Shown here: piece by piece, positions 25,447 to 33,052 of the stretch
Layout: every line of letters starts with the position of its first letter
Position numbering within the stretch: position 1 is the stretch's first letter
Assembly (NCBI RefSeq): GCF_035497915.1
Contig: NZ_DATJCS010000054.1
Span: forward strand, 1 to 64,000
Source: Serpens sp035497915
Lineage (GTDB): Bacteria; Pseudomonadota; Gammaproteobacteria; Pseudomonadales; Pseudomonadaceae
DNA: 64,000 nt
Reading direction: 5' to 3'
Made by a program: the position numbers and the translations under genes
The notes under the pieces: model-generated
Told to the model about the DNA's origin: nothing
Databases searched by the model: none
Seen by the model: the letters and a program-made list of their open reading frames with translations, nothing else

Positions 25447-26247
25447 TTACCCACGCTCCGCCGGCCGGCGTGCGCCGGCCACCAGCTTCTCCACCGCCTT
25501 GGCGGCGGCGGCCATGCCGAAGCTGGCGGTGACCATCATCACCGCGCCGAAGCCGCCGGCGCAGTCCAGCTTCACGCCTTCGCCCACGAAGCTCTTGCTC
25601 TGGCATACCCCGCCGTCCGGCTTGGGATAGCGCAGCTGTTCGCTGGAGAACACGCAGGGCACGCTGTAGGTGCGGCCCGCAGTGCGCGAAAAACCGTAGT
25701 CGCGACGCAGCAGCGAACGCACCTTGGCGGCCAGCGGGTCGTTGAAGGTCTTGTTCAGGTCGGCGATCTGGATCTGCGTCGGATCAACCTGCCCACCCGC
25801 CCCGCCGGTGGTGACGATGCCGATCTTGCGCCGCTTGCACCAGGCGATCAGCGCGGTCTTGGCCGGCACGCTGTCGATGCAGTCGATGACAAAATCCAGC
25901 TGCTCGGTGACGTACTCGGCCATCGTCTCGCGGGTAACGAAGTCGGCCACGGCATGCACCTGGCAGGCCGGATTGATGGCGCGGATGCGCGCGGCCATCA
26001 CCTCGACCTTGGGCTTACCGACGGTGCCGTCCAGCGCGTGCAACTGGCGGTTGGTGTTGGTGACGCAGACATCGTCCAGGTCGAACAGCGAGATCTCGCC
26101 CACGCCGCTGCGCGCCAGGGCCTCGGCCGCCCAGGAACCGACCCCGCCGATGCCCACCACCGCCACATGCGCCGCCCGTAGGCGGTCCAGGCCGTCACGG
26201 CCATACAGGCGGGCGATGCCGCCGAAACGCTGATCTTCGCTACTCAT
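25447..26247 (-). CDS. tcdA: tRNA threonylcarbamoyladenosine dehydratase
   Basis: An E1-like ATP-dependent enzyme that cyclises t6A37 in ANN-reading tRNAs to ct6A. 266 aa: glycine-rich VAVVGIGGVGSWAAEAL at residues 28-44, DLDDVCVTNTNRQ adenylation segment, DCIDSVPAK, and a C-terminal hydrophobic helix (FGAVMMVTASFGMAAAA) that may attach to the membrane. It faces csdA-csdE; sulfur relay from CsdE is known to aid TcdA in Escherichia coli. Confidence 0.93.
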   Translation of the reverse strand: MSSEDQRFGGIARLYGRDGLDRLRAAHVAVVGIGGVGSWAAEALARSGVGEISLFDLDDVCVTNTNRQLHALDGTVGKPKVEVMAARIRAINPACQVHAVADFVTRETMAEYVTEQLDFVIDCIDSVPAKTALIAWCKRRKIGIVTTGGAGGQVDPTQIQIADLNKTFNDPLAAKVRSLLRRDYGFSRTAGRTYSVPCVFSSEQLRYPKPDGGVCQSKSFVGEGVKLDCAGGFGAVMMVTASFGMAAAAKAVEKLVAGARRPAERG

Positions 26248-26322
26248 TGCCGTACCTCACGAACGGGCCGGCATTATCCGCGCCTTCGGCGGAGTAATGA
26301 AGTGCGCCCACTGCGCGAAAGC

Positions 26323-26413
26323 TGTGGGGCCGGCTTTACGCCGGCCGGCGGAGTGTCCGTCTGGCTCCGTGTGCATGGCATACCCAGTCGGCCGGGATGA
26401 ACCCGGCCCCACA
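26323..26413. repeat. REP/BIME-like composite palindrome
   Basis: TGTGGGGCCGGCTTTACGCC at the left and GGGATGAACCCGGCCCCACA at the right form inverted outer ends around a 50-base spacer. It lies between the divergent tcdA and ndvB-type genes. Confidence 0.9.
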
Positions 26414-26511
26414 CAAGGAACCTGACCTCGCAGCGGGTCCCGTGGACAACGAACTTACGCCGTGCCCCAACAGCCCAATGCTCATCCGCACCCGGCCACG
26501 GAGGCCCACGC

Positions 26512-29106
26512 ATGACCGTTCCCGCCAGACCGCTGCTGACCCTGGTCATCGTGATCGCCATCGCCGCGTTGTCCATCGGCGCCTGGGCGCTGGTCAACCG
26601 TCCCATGGCCGCGCCCAACTGGCCCGAGCAGGTGGGCGGCTATTCCTTTTCGCCGTTCCGCCCCGGCCAGGACCCGCGCGACAACCGCTACCCCAGCGAC
26701 GAGGACATCCGTGGCGACCTGCAACTGGTCAGCATCCAGACCAACAACATCCGCACCTATTCCGTGGAAGGCAGCCAGGCTGACATTCCGCGCCTGGCCG
26801 AGGAGTTCGGCCTGCGCGTGACGCTCGGGGTGTGGATCAGTCCGGATATCGAGCGCAACGAACGGGAGATCGCCCGGGCCATCGAGCTGGCCAACCAGTC
26901 GCGCAGCGTGGTGCGCGTACTGGTCGGCAACGAAGCTTTGTACCGGGGCGAAATCGAGCCCGAGGCGCTGATCGCCTACATCCGCCGCGTGCGCGAGGCG
27001 GTCAAGGTGCCGGTCTCCACCTCCGAGCAGTGGCACATCTGGCAAGAATTCCCGGAACTGGCCCGCGAGGTGGACCTGATCGCCGCGCACATCCTGCCCT
27101 ACTGGGAGTTCATCCCGCGCCAGAACGCCACCGCCTTCCTGCTGGCGCGCGTGCAGGACCTGAAAAAACAGTTTCCCGGCAAGCCGCTGCTGCTCTCCGA
27201 AGTGGGTTGGCCGAGCAATGGTCGCGCGCGCGGCCCGGCGGAGGCCAGCCCGGCGGATCAGGCCATCTACCTGCGTACCCTGGTCAACGCCCTGAATGTG
27301 CGCGGCTACAACTACTTCATCATCGAAGCCTTCGATCAGCCGTGGAAGATGGATGACGAAGGTTCGGTGGGCGCCTACTGGGGCGTGTGGAATCTGGAGC
27401 GCCAGCCCAAGTTCGCCTTCAGCGGCCCGGTGATCGCCATCCCGCAGTGGCGGCTGCTGGCCATCGGCTCGGCTGTGCTCGCCGTGCTGGCGCTGATCCT
27501 GCTGCTCATTGACGGCAGCAACCTGCGCACCCATGGCCGGGCGTTCCTCGCCGTGGTGGCCTTTGCCTTCGGTTCGCTGCTGGTATGGATGGCCTACGAC
27601 TACAGCCTGCAATACGCCACCTGGTTCACCCTGGCGGTGGGCGCGCTGCTCGGCGTGGGCGCCCTGGGCGTGTTCATCGTGCTGCTCACCGAGGCCCACG
27701 AGCTGGCCGAAACCGTCTGGCTGAGCCGCCGCCGGCGCCCCTTCCCGCCGGTGACCCGGGATGATGCCTACCGGCCGAAGGTGTCCGTGCACGTGCCCTG
27801 CTACAACGAGCCGCCTGACATGCTCAAGCGCACCCTGGATGCGCTGTCCCGCCTCGACTATCCGGATTTCGAGGTACTGGTGATCGACAACAACACCCGG
27901 GATCCCGCCGTGTGGCAGCCGGTGCAGGCCCACTGCGAGCGGCTCGGCCCGCGCTTTCGCTTCTTCCATGTGGCGCCGCTGGAGGGCTTCAAGGGCGGCG
28001 CGCTGAACTGGGTGCTGCCGCACACCGCACCGGATGCCGAGGTGATCGCGGTGATCGATGCCGACTACTGCGTGTCGCCGAACTGGCTGCGGCACATGGT
28101 GCCGCACTTCGCCGACCCGAAGATCGCCGTGGTGCAGTCGCCACAGGATTTTCGCGACGGCGAGGAAAGCGCCTTCAAGCGCCTGTGCTACGCGGAGTAC
28201 AAGGGCTTCTTCCATATCGGCATGGTGACCCGCAACGAGCGCGACGCCATCATCCAGCACGGCACCATGACCATGACGCGGCGCAGCGTACTCGACGAGC
28301 TGGGCTGGGCCGACTGGTGCATCACCGAGGATGCCGAGCTGGGCCTGCGCGTCTTCGAGCAGGGCTGGTCGGCCGGCTATTCCGAACAGAGCTTCGGCCG
28401 GGGGCTGATGCCGGACACCTTCAGCGACTTCAAGAAGCAGCGCTTCCGCTGGGCCTATGGCGCCATCCAGATCATGAAGCACCACGCCCGCTGCCTGCTG
28501 CTCGGCAAGGACTGCCAGCTGACGCCCGGCCAGCGCTACCACTTCCTCGCCGGCTGGCTGCCATGGATCGCCGACGGGCTGAACATCTTCTTCACCGTGG
28601 GCGCGCTGCTGTGGTCGGCGGCGATGATCATCGTGCCGCAGCGCGTCGATCCGCCGCTGCTGATCTTCGCCCTGCCGCCCCTGGCGCTGTTCGTCTTCAA
28701 GGTGGGCAAGATGCTCTACCTGTACCGCCGCGCCGTCGGCGTGGGCCTCATCGATGCGCTGTACGCGGCGGTGGCCGGGCTGGCGCTGTCCTACACCATC
28801 GCCAAGGCGGTGCTGTTCGGCTTCGTCACCCGCAGCATTCCCTTCTTCCGCACCCCCAAGCTGGCCAGCCGCTCCGGCCTGTTCAAGGCGCTGGCCGAGG
28901 CGCGCGAGGAGGTGTTCGTCATGCTGCTGCTGTGGGGCGCGGCGGCGGGCCTGCTGCTCACCGAGGACAACCCGGGCGGCGACCTGTACTTCTGGGTGCT
29001 GGTGCTGCTGGTGCAGTCGCTGCCCTACCTGGCGGCGCTGATCATGGCCCTGCTCTCCTCGCTGCCGGCCCGCGAGCGGGCGGAAACACTGGCCACCGAG
29101 GGCTGA
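26512..29106 (+). CDS. ndvB: NdvB-type glucan synthase: GH17-like domain fused to a GT2 membrane glycosyltransferase
   Basis: An 864-residue inner-membrane protein. TM1 is near residues 5-27. Residues about 40-300 are a GH17-like glucanase fold, with VGNEALYRGE and the classic GH17 nucleophile motif LLSEVGWPSNG. Several membrane segments follow (about 305-400). The GT2 domain (about 420-650) has VHVPCYNEPP, AVIDADYCVSP (DxD), TEDAELGL and QRFRW. More membrane helices end the protein. This architecture and the closeness to dapE match Pseudomonas aeruginosa NdvB, which makes periplasmic cyclic beta-1,3 glucans linked to biofilm drug tolerance. GH17 action as a transglycosidase that closes the ring is plausible. 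Confidence 0.88.
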   Translation: MTVPARPLLTLVIVIAIAALSIGAWALVNRPMAAPNWPEQVGGYSFSPFRPGQDPRDNRYPSDEDIRGDLQLVSIQTNNIRTYSVEGSQADIPRLAEEFGLRVTLGVWISPDIERNEREIARAIELANQSRSVVRVLVGNEALYRGEIEPEALIAYIRRVREAVKVPVSTSEQWHIWQEFPELAREVDLIAAHILPYWEFIPRQNATAFLLARVQDLKKQFPGKPLLLSEVGWPSNGRARGPAEASPADQAIYLRTLVNALNVRGYNYFIIEAFDQPWKMDDEGSVGAYWGVWNLERQPKFAFSGPVIAIPQWRLLAIGSAVLAVLALILLLIDGSNLRTHGRAFLAVVAFAFGSLLVWMAYDYSLQYATWFTLAVGALLGVGALGVFIVLLTEAHELAETVWLSRRRRPFPPVTRDDAYRPKVSVHVPCYNEPPDMLKRTLDALSRLDYPDFEVLVIDNNTRDPAVWQPVQAHCERLGPRFRFFHVAPLEGFKGGALNWVLPHTAPDAEVIAVIDADYCVSPNWLRHMVPHFADPKIAVVQSPQDFRDGEESAFKRLCYAEYKGFFHIGMVTRNERDAIIQHGTMTMTRRSVLDELGWADWCITEDAELGLRVFEQGWSAGYSEQSFGRGLMPDTFSDFKKQRFRWAYGAIQIMKHHARCLLLGKDCQLTPGQRYHFLAGWLPWIADGLNIFFTVGALLWSAAMIIVPQRVDPPLLIFALPPLALFVFKVGKMLYLYRRAVGVGLIDALYAAVAGLALSYTIAKAVLFGFVTRSIPFFRTPKLASRSGLFKALAEAREEVFVMLLLWGAAAGLLLTEDNPGGDLYFWVLVLLVQSLPYLAALIMALLSSLPARERAETLATEG

Positions 29107-29169
29107 CGGCAACGCGGAGCTTTCCTTTAAGATACGCGCCCCGACTTTCCGACCCGCCGTGGAGCCCTC

Positions 29170-30312
29170 ATGCGCACCCTGTCCCCTACCCTGGAGCTCG
29201 CCTGCGAGCTGATTCGCCGTCCCTCGGTCACGCCGCTGGACGAAGGCTGCCAGGAACTGATGATGCGACGCCTGGCGGCCTGTGGCTTCAGCGTGGAACC
29301 GATGCGTATCGCCGAGGTGGACAACTTCTGGGCGCGGCGCGGCGGCGAAGGCCCGGTGCTGTGCTTCGCCGGCCACACCGATGTGGTGCCCACCGGCCCG
29401 GAAGCCAAATGGCAGCTCAGCCCGTTCGAGGCGCAGATCGACGCCGACGGCATGCTGCGCGGCCGGGGCGCGGCCGATATGAAAGGCAGCCTGGCGTCGA
29501 TGATCATCGCCGTCGAGCGCTTCGTGGCCGACCATCCGAACCACACCGGCGCCATCAGTTTCCTGATCACCAGCGACGAGGAAGGCCCGGCCGAGCATGG
29601 CACCAAGGCCGTGGTGGAGCGCCTGCGCGCGCGTGGCGAGCGCCTGGACTGGTGCATTGTCGGCGAGCCCTCGAGCACCGAGCGCCTCGGTGACGTGGTG
29701 AAGAACGGCCGGCGCGGCTCGCTGGGCGCCGTGCTGACGGTGCGCGGCAAGCAGGGCCACGTGGCCTATCCGCACCTGGCGAAGAATCCGATCCATCTGG
29801 CCGCCCCGGCGCTGGCCGAGCTGGCCGCCGAGCACTGGGACGACGGCAACGCCTTCTTCCCGCCGACCAGCTTCCAGATCTCCAACATCAACGGCGGCAC
29901 CGGCGCCACCAACGTGATTCCCGGCGAGCTGCAGGTGGTGTTCAACTTCCGCTTCAGCACCGAATCCACCGAGGAGGGCCTCAAGCAGCGCGTGGCGGCG
30001 ATCCTCGACCGGCACGGTCTGGACTGGAGCATCGACTGGTCGTTGTCCGGCCTGCCGTTCCTCACCCAGCCGGGCGAACTGCTGGACGCGGTGGCGGCGA
30101 GCATCCGTGACATCACCGGCCACGACACCACCCCGTCCACCAGCGGCGGCACCTCGGACGGGCGCTTCATCGCCACCCTGGGCACCCAGGTGGTCGAGCT
30201 GGGGCCGGTCAACGCCACCATCCACCAGGTGGACGAGCGCGTGCTGGCCAGCGATCTGGATCTGCTCACCGAGGTCTACTACCAGACCCTGGTGAAACTG
30301 CTGGCGGTCTGA
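29170..30312 (+). CDS. dapE: Succinyl-diaminopimelate desuccinylase
   Basis: A dizinc M20 hydrolase that releases succinate and gives L,L-diaminopimelate. 380 aa. Metal-binding motifs: GHTDVVPTGP, GRGAADMKGS, and TSDEEGPAEHGT with the catalytic glutamate. The C-terminal TSGGTSDGRF is the usual substrate-binding segment. Lies 2 bases from rlmA. Confidence 0.96.
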   Translation: MRTLSPTLELACELIRRPSVTPLDEGCQELMMRRLAACGFSVEPMRIAEVDNFWARRGGEGPVLCFAGHTDVVPTGPEAKWQLSPFEAQIDADGMLRGRGAADMKGSLASMIIAVERFVADHPNHTGAISFLITSDEEGPAEHGTKAVVERLRARGERLDWCIVGEPSSTERLGDVVKNGRRGSLGAVLTVRGKQGHVAYPHLAKNPIHLAAPALAELAAEHWDDGNAFFPPTSFQISNINGGTGATNVIPGELQVVFNFRFSTESTEEGLKQRVAAILDRHGLDWSIDWSLSGLPFLTQPGELLDAVAASIRDITGHDTTPSTSGGTSDGRFIATLGTQVVELGPVNATIHQVDERVLASDLDLLTEVYYQTLVKLLAV

Positions 30313-30314
30313 CC

Positions 30315-31118
30315 ATGCTGACCTGTCCGCTCTGCCAGGGCGCGCTGCACAGCGTCGACAACGGCGTGGCCTGCCCGGCCGGCCACCGTTTCGACCGTGC
30401 CCGCCAGGGCTACCTGAACCTGCTGCCAGTGCAGCACAAGAACAGCCGCGACCCGGGCGACAACCAGGCCATGGTCGAGGCACGCCGACGCTTCCTGGAC
30501 GGCGGCCACTACGCGCCGCTGGCCCGGCGCCTGGCGGAACTGGCGGCCGGCTACGCGCCGCGCCGCTGGTTGGATATCGGCTGCGGCGAGGGCTACTACA
30601 CCGGGCAGATTGCGGAAAAACTGCCCGAGGCCGACGGCTACGCGCTGGACATCTCCCGCGAGGCGGTCAAGCGTGCCTGCCGGCGCGCGCCGCAATTGAC
30701 CTGGATGGTCGCCAGCATGGCCCGCGTGCCACTGGCCGATGCCAGCTGCGATCTGCTGGCCAGCGTGTTCAGTCCGCTGGACTGGCTGGAAGCCCGGCGC
30801 CTGCTGGCACCCGGCGGCGGCCTGCTGCGCATGGGGCCGACCCAGGAGCACCTGCTGGAGCTGCGCGCGCGCCTGTACGACGAGGTGCGGCCCTACGACG
30901 ACGCCAAGCACCTGACGCAGATTCCGGACGGCATGGCCCTGGCGCACAGCGAAACCCTGACCTATGCGTTGCACCTGGAGCACGCCCAGGACCGCGCCGA
31001 CCTGCTGGCCATGACGCCCCACGGCTGGCGCGCCACCGCCGAACGCCGCGCCGCCGTGGTGGATGCGCCGCTGGAGGTGACGGTGTCGATTCGCTATGAC
31101 TGGATCACAAGGGTGTAA
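30315..31118 (+). CDS. rlmA: 23S rRNA (guanine-N1-)-methyltransferase, RlmA type
   Basis: Methylates G745 of 23S rRNA in gammaproteobacteria. 267 aa. The N-terminal zinc ribbon has CPLCQGAL, then CPAGHRFDRARQGYLNLL; the SAM-binding motif WLDIGCGEGYYTGQI follows near residue 75. Starts directly after dapE, likely in the same transcript. Confidence 0.93.
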   Translation: MLTCPLCQGALHSVDNGVACPAGHRFDRARQGYLNLLPVQHKNSRDPGDNQAMVEARRRFLDGGHYAPLARRLAELAAGYAPRRWLDIGCGEGYYTGQIAEKLPEADGYALDISREAVKRACRRAPQLTWMVASMARVPLADASCDLLASVFSPLDWLEARRLLAPGGGLLRMGPTQEHLLELRARLYDEVRPYDDAKHLTQIPDGMALAHSETLTYALHLEHAQDRADLLAMTPHGWRATAERRAAVVDAPLEVTVSIRYDWITRV

Positions 31119-31133
31119 AGCAACATCCGAAAC

Positions 31134-31198
31134 CTGTAGGAGCGGCTTCAGCCGCGATAGCCTGCTCGCCCCCATCGCGGTTGAAGCCGCTCCTACAG
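31134..31198. repeat. Pseudomonas REP palindrome pair (GTAGGAGCGGCTTCAGCCGCGA type)
   Basis: CTGTAGGAGCGGCTTCAGCC begins at 31134 and its inverted copy, ending CCGCTCCTACAG, closes at 31198 with a 16-base centre. This is the widespread Pseudomonas REP core and is different from the GGCCGG repeats elsewhere in the window. It lies just after rlmA. Confidence 0.9.
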
Positions 31199-31278
31199 TT
31201 CCGGGTCAGTCCGGTACAGATTCCATCGCAACAGGATAAACTCCGTCCACTTTCCGCCCGTCATCAGGAATGCCCTTC

Positions 31279-31650
31279 ATGCGCCAACCGGACATCGAGA
31301 TCTATCTCAGGGACGCCGACCATCAGGCCGTGGTCGCCTGGCTGGAACAGGCCATCGGCCCCTGCACGCCCTGGCAACGCAAGGGGCAGACCTTCAAGTG
31401 CCTGAGTGGCGACGTCGAGGTGACCTGGCTGCCGCAGGCGGTGGGCAAGTGGCACAGCCTGTACCTGGAAAGCGACGCGACGCCCTGGGCGGACGATCTG
31501 GCCTGCGCGCAGGCGGCCCATGCCGCGCTGGGCGTGGAAGTGCGCTGCTCGCCGGGGAGCTGGGACGAGAAACAGGGCGAGGAAGACGCCGACCGCTGGC
31601 TGCGGGTCAGCGACGAGGGTGTCACGGAGATTGCCTGGCGCACGGGCTGA
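31279..31650 (+). CDS. Conserved small hypothetical protein
   Basis: A 123-residue soluble protein with no recognised domain: MRQPDIEIYLRDADHQAVVAWL at the start (first 20 residues here only in part), tryptophan-rich middle (VTWLPQAVGKWHSLYL) and an acidic C-terminus (DEKQGEEDADRWLRV). Mixed alpha-beta appearance. I prefer the ATG at 31279 because an AGGA sits about 10 bases upstream; the earlier ATG at 31270 would be too near it. Homologues next to rlmA and the cold-shock gene are expected in Pseudomonas. Confidence 0.65.
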   Translation: MRQPDIEIYLRDADHQAVVAWLEQAIGPCTPWQRKGQTFKCLSGDVEVTWLPQAVGKWHSLYLESDATPWADDLACAQAAHAALGVEVRCSPGSWDEKQGEEDADRWLRVSDEGVTEIAWRTG

Positions 31651-31730
31651 GACGGATCGCGACGGTACAACGCCGCCCCGCAGGGCGGTCAGCGCCTTAC
31701 TGGCCACCTTGCCCCGCGCCTCACCGGAAT

Positions 31731-31760
31731 GAAAAAGCCCGCCATTCGGCGGGCTTTTTT
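31731..31760. terminator. Rho-independent terminator, bidirectional
   Basis: AAAAAGCCCGCC pairs with GGCGGGCTTTTT around ATTC. A run flanks it on one side and T run on the other, so it works for both strands. It ends the cold-shock transcript on the minus strand and the preceding plus-strand genes. Confidence 0.92.
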
Positions 31761-31763
31761 GAG

Positions 31764-31973
31764 TCAGAGCGCGGCGACGTCTTCGGCCTGCAGGCCCTTC
31801 TGGCCCTGGATCACGGCGAACTCGACCTGCTGCCCTTCGTTCAGGGAACGGTGCCCTTCGCCGCGAATGGCGCGGTAATGGACGAACACATCGGCGCCGC
31901 CCTCGCGCTGAATGAATCCGTAGCCCTTGGCGTCATTGAACCACTTGACGGTGCCTACTTCACGATTAGCCAT
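31764..31973 (-). CDS. Cold-shock domain protein
   Basis: A 69-residue single-stranded nucleic acid binding protein of the CspA family. RNP1 KGYGFIQ and RNP2 VFVHYRAI motifs are present, with VGTVKWFNDAKGYGF at the start. The ATG at 31973 (MANREVGTVKWF) is preferred over one three codons upstream. It has the 'HYRAI' variant typical of one of the Pseudomonas cold-shock paralogues. Long structured leader upstream, terminator right after. Confidence 0.95.
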   Translation of the reverse strand: MANREVGTVKWFNDAKGYGFIQREGGADVFVHYRAIRGEGHRSLNEGQQVEFAVIQGQKGLQAEDVAAL

Positions 31974-32173
31974 CTTTACCACATCTCCAACTGAGCAATT
32001 TTTATTAGAAGTGGCGCCCTCGAATCCATCGAGGGGCCTGTGCGCCCGTGAGGCCGGCGAGACTCAGCTCCCCCTGAGAAGGCTCCCTCGCCGAACCGGA
32101 CGCGGGGGCAGTATTCAAGAAACCGCCAGCCCTGAAAAGAGCTTTTCCGCCAAATGATGGCCTAATGCCTTAA
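31974..32173 (-). promoter_or_regulatory. Long leader of the cold-shock gene with hairpins
   Basis: About 200 bases without a gene before the cold-shock start. It contains a perfect 7-bp stem with a 5-base loop (32017-32035) and another potential stem with CTCAG/CTGAG arms (about 32065-32082). Long structured 5' untranslated regions are typical of cold-inducible csp genes. The promoter could not be placed with confidence. Confidence 0.5.
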
Positions 32174-33052
32174 CTAGGGAAGCGCCCGGCCGGCCACGTG
32201 GTAGGCCGCCAGTTCCCGCTCCAACAGGGAAACTTGCCAGTATTCAAGTCGATACAACCAACCGGCACGTCCCGCCTGCTGGTCGGCGGGCAGGCCGGCG
32301 CCGGGGGCGAGCGTCAGCCAGTGAAAGCTCCTGTGACGATAAACCGCACCCTCGACCCTTGCACCGCCCTGGGTGCGCAGCGTGAAGCGCAGCCGGGGAC
32401 GCTTGCTGAAGGCCAACTGGTCGGCGGGCACCACCTCGCTGAAACGCAGGTCGGCGAACACCGCGAGCAACTCCTCCAGCGCCTGCGCTGCCGGCGCCTC
32501 GCCACCGGGCAACTGTTCCAGGCGCATCGGCGCATCGCCATGCCGGAAGAACACCAGCTGCGATCCGTTGGCCTTGTGCAGCTGCAGTTCGCGCAGCTCG
32601 GCGAGCGGCACGGCAAGCAGCCGGCGGTCCAGCCAGTTCAGTTCCTGCAGCGGCAACGGCAACGGCCCGTCCACGCGCCAGGGCCGGGCCTCGTCGCCCA
32701 GGTACAGCAGGCGCCCTTCGGGGTTCGGCTCGCTGACCAGGTACAGCCGCTGCGGCGCGGCCTGGTCGCGGCGCAGGGTGATGCGGATATCGCGCGGCAC
32801 CGTTGCGGCGGCGACGTGCTCCAGCGGCTGCGCAGTGGCCAACGCGGCCAGAAAGGACCGCACCAGGGTCTGGTCGGCCGGGTAGCCGGCCTTGTCGATT
32901 AGCACCCAGAGCGGTCCCTGGCGGGCCAGACGCACCGGCGGCTGGCCATCGCGGCGCAGCTCCAGCCCGTCGAGCTGCTCTAGCTCCTCGGTCCAGGGCG
33001 CGGCGTCCGCCGCCAGCGGCAGCAGCAGAACGAGCGCCAGCCAGGCTTTCAT
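32174..33052 (-). CDS. DUF4340 family protein, exported
   Basis: A 292-residue protein with an N-terminal signal segment (MKAWLALVLLLPLAADA). DUF4340 proteins are repetitive beta-rich and commonly end GldG-type ABC operons. The ATG at 33052 overlaps the GldG stop by 4 bp (ATGA), so it is translated with the transporter. Function is unknown; an extracytoplasmic partner of the GldG subunit is a fair guess. Confidence 0.72.
   Translation of the reverse strand: MKAWLALVLLLPLAADAAPWTEELEQLDGLELRRDGQPPVRLARQGPLWVLIDKAGYPADQTLVRSFLAALATAQPLEHVAAATVPRDIRITLRRDQAAPQRLYLVSEPNPEGRLLYLGDEARPWRVDGPLPLPLQELNWLDRRLLAVPLAELRELQLHKANGSQLVFFRHGDAPMRLEQLPGGEAPAAQALEELLAVFADLRFSEVVPADQLAFSKRPRLRFTLRTQGGARVEGAVYRHRSFHWLTLAPGAGLPADQQAGRAGWLYRLEYWQVSLLERELAAYHVAGRALP

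Noticed and set aside
26482..30483. Minus-strand frame of 1333 codons antisense to ndvB and dapE
   Set aside because: Histidine-, glutamine- and glycine-rich without domains; the plus-strand genes have clear family motifs.
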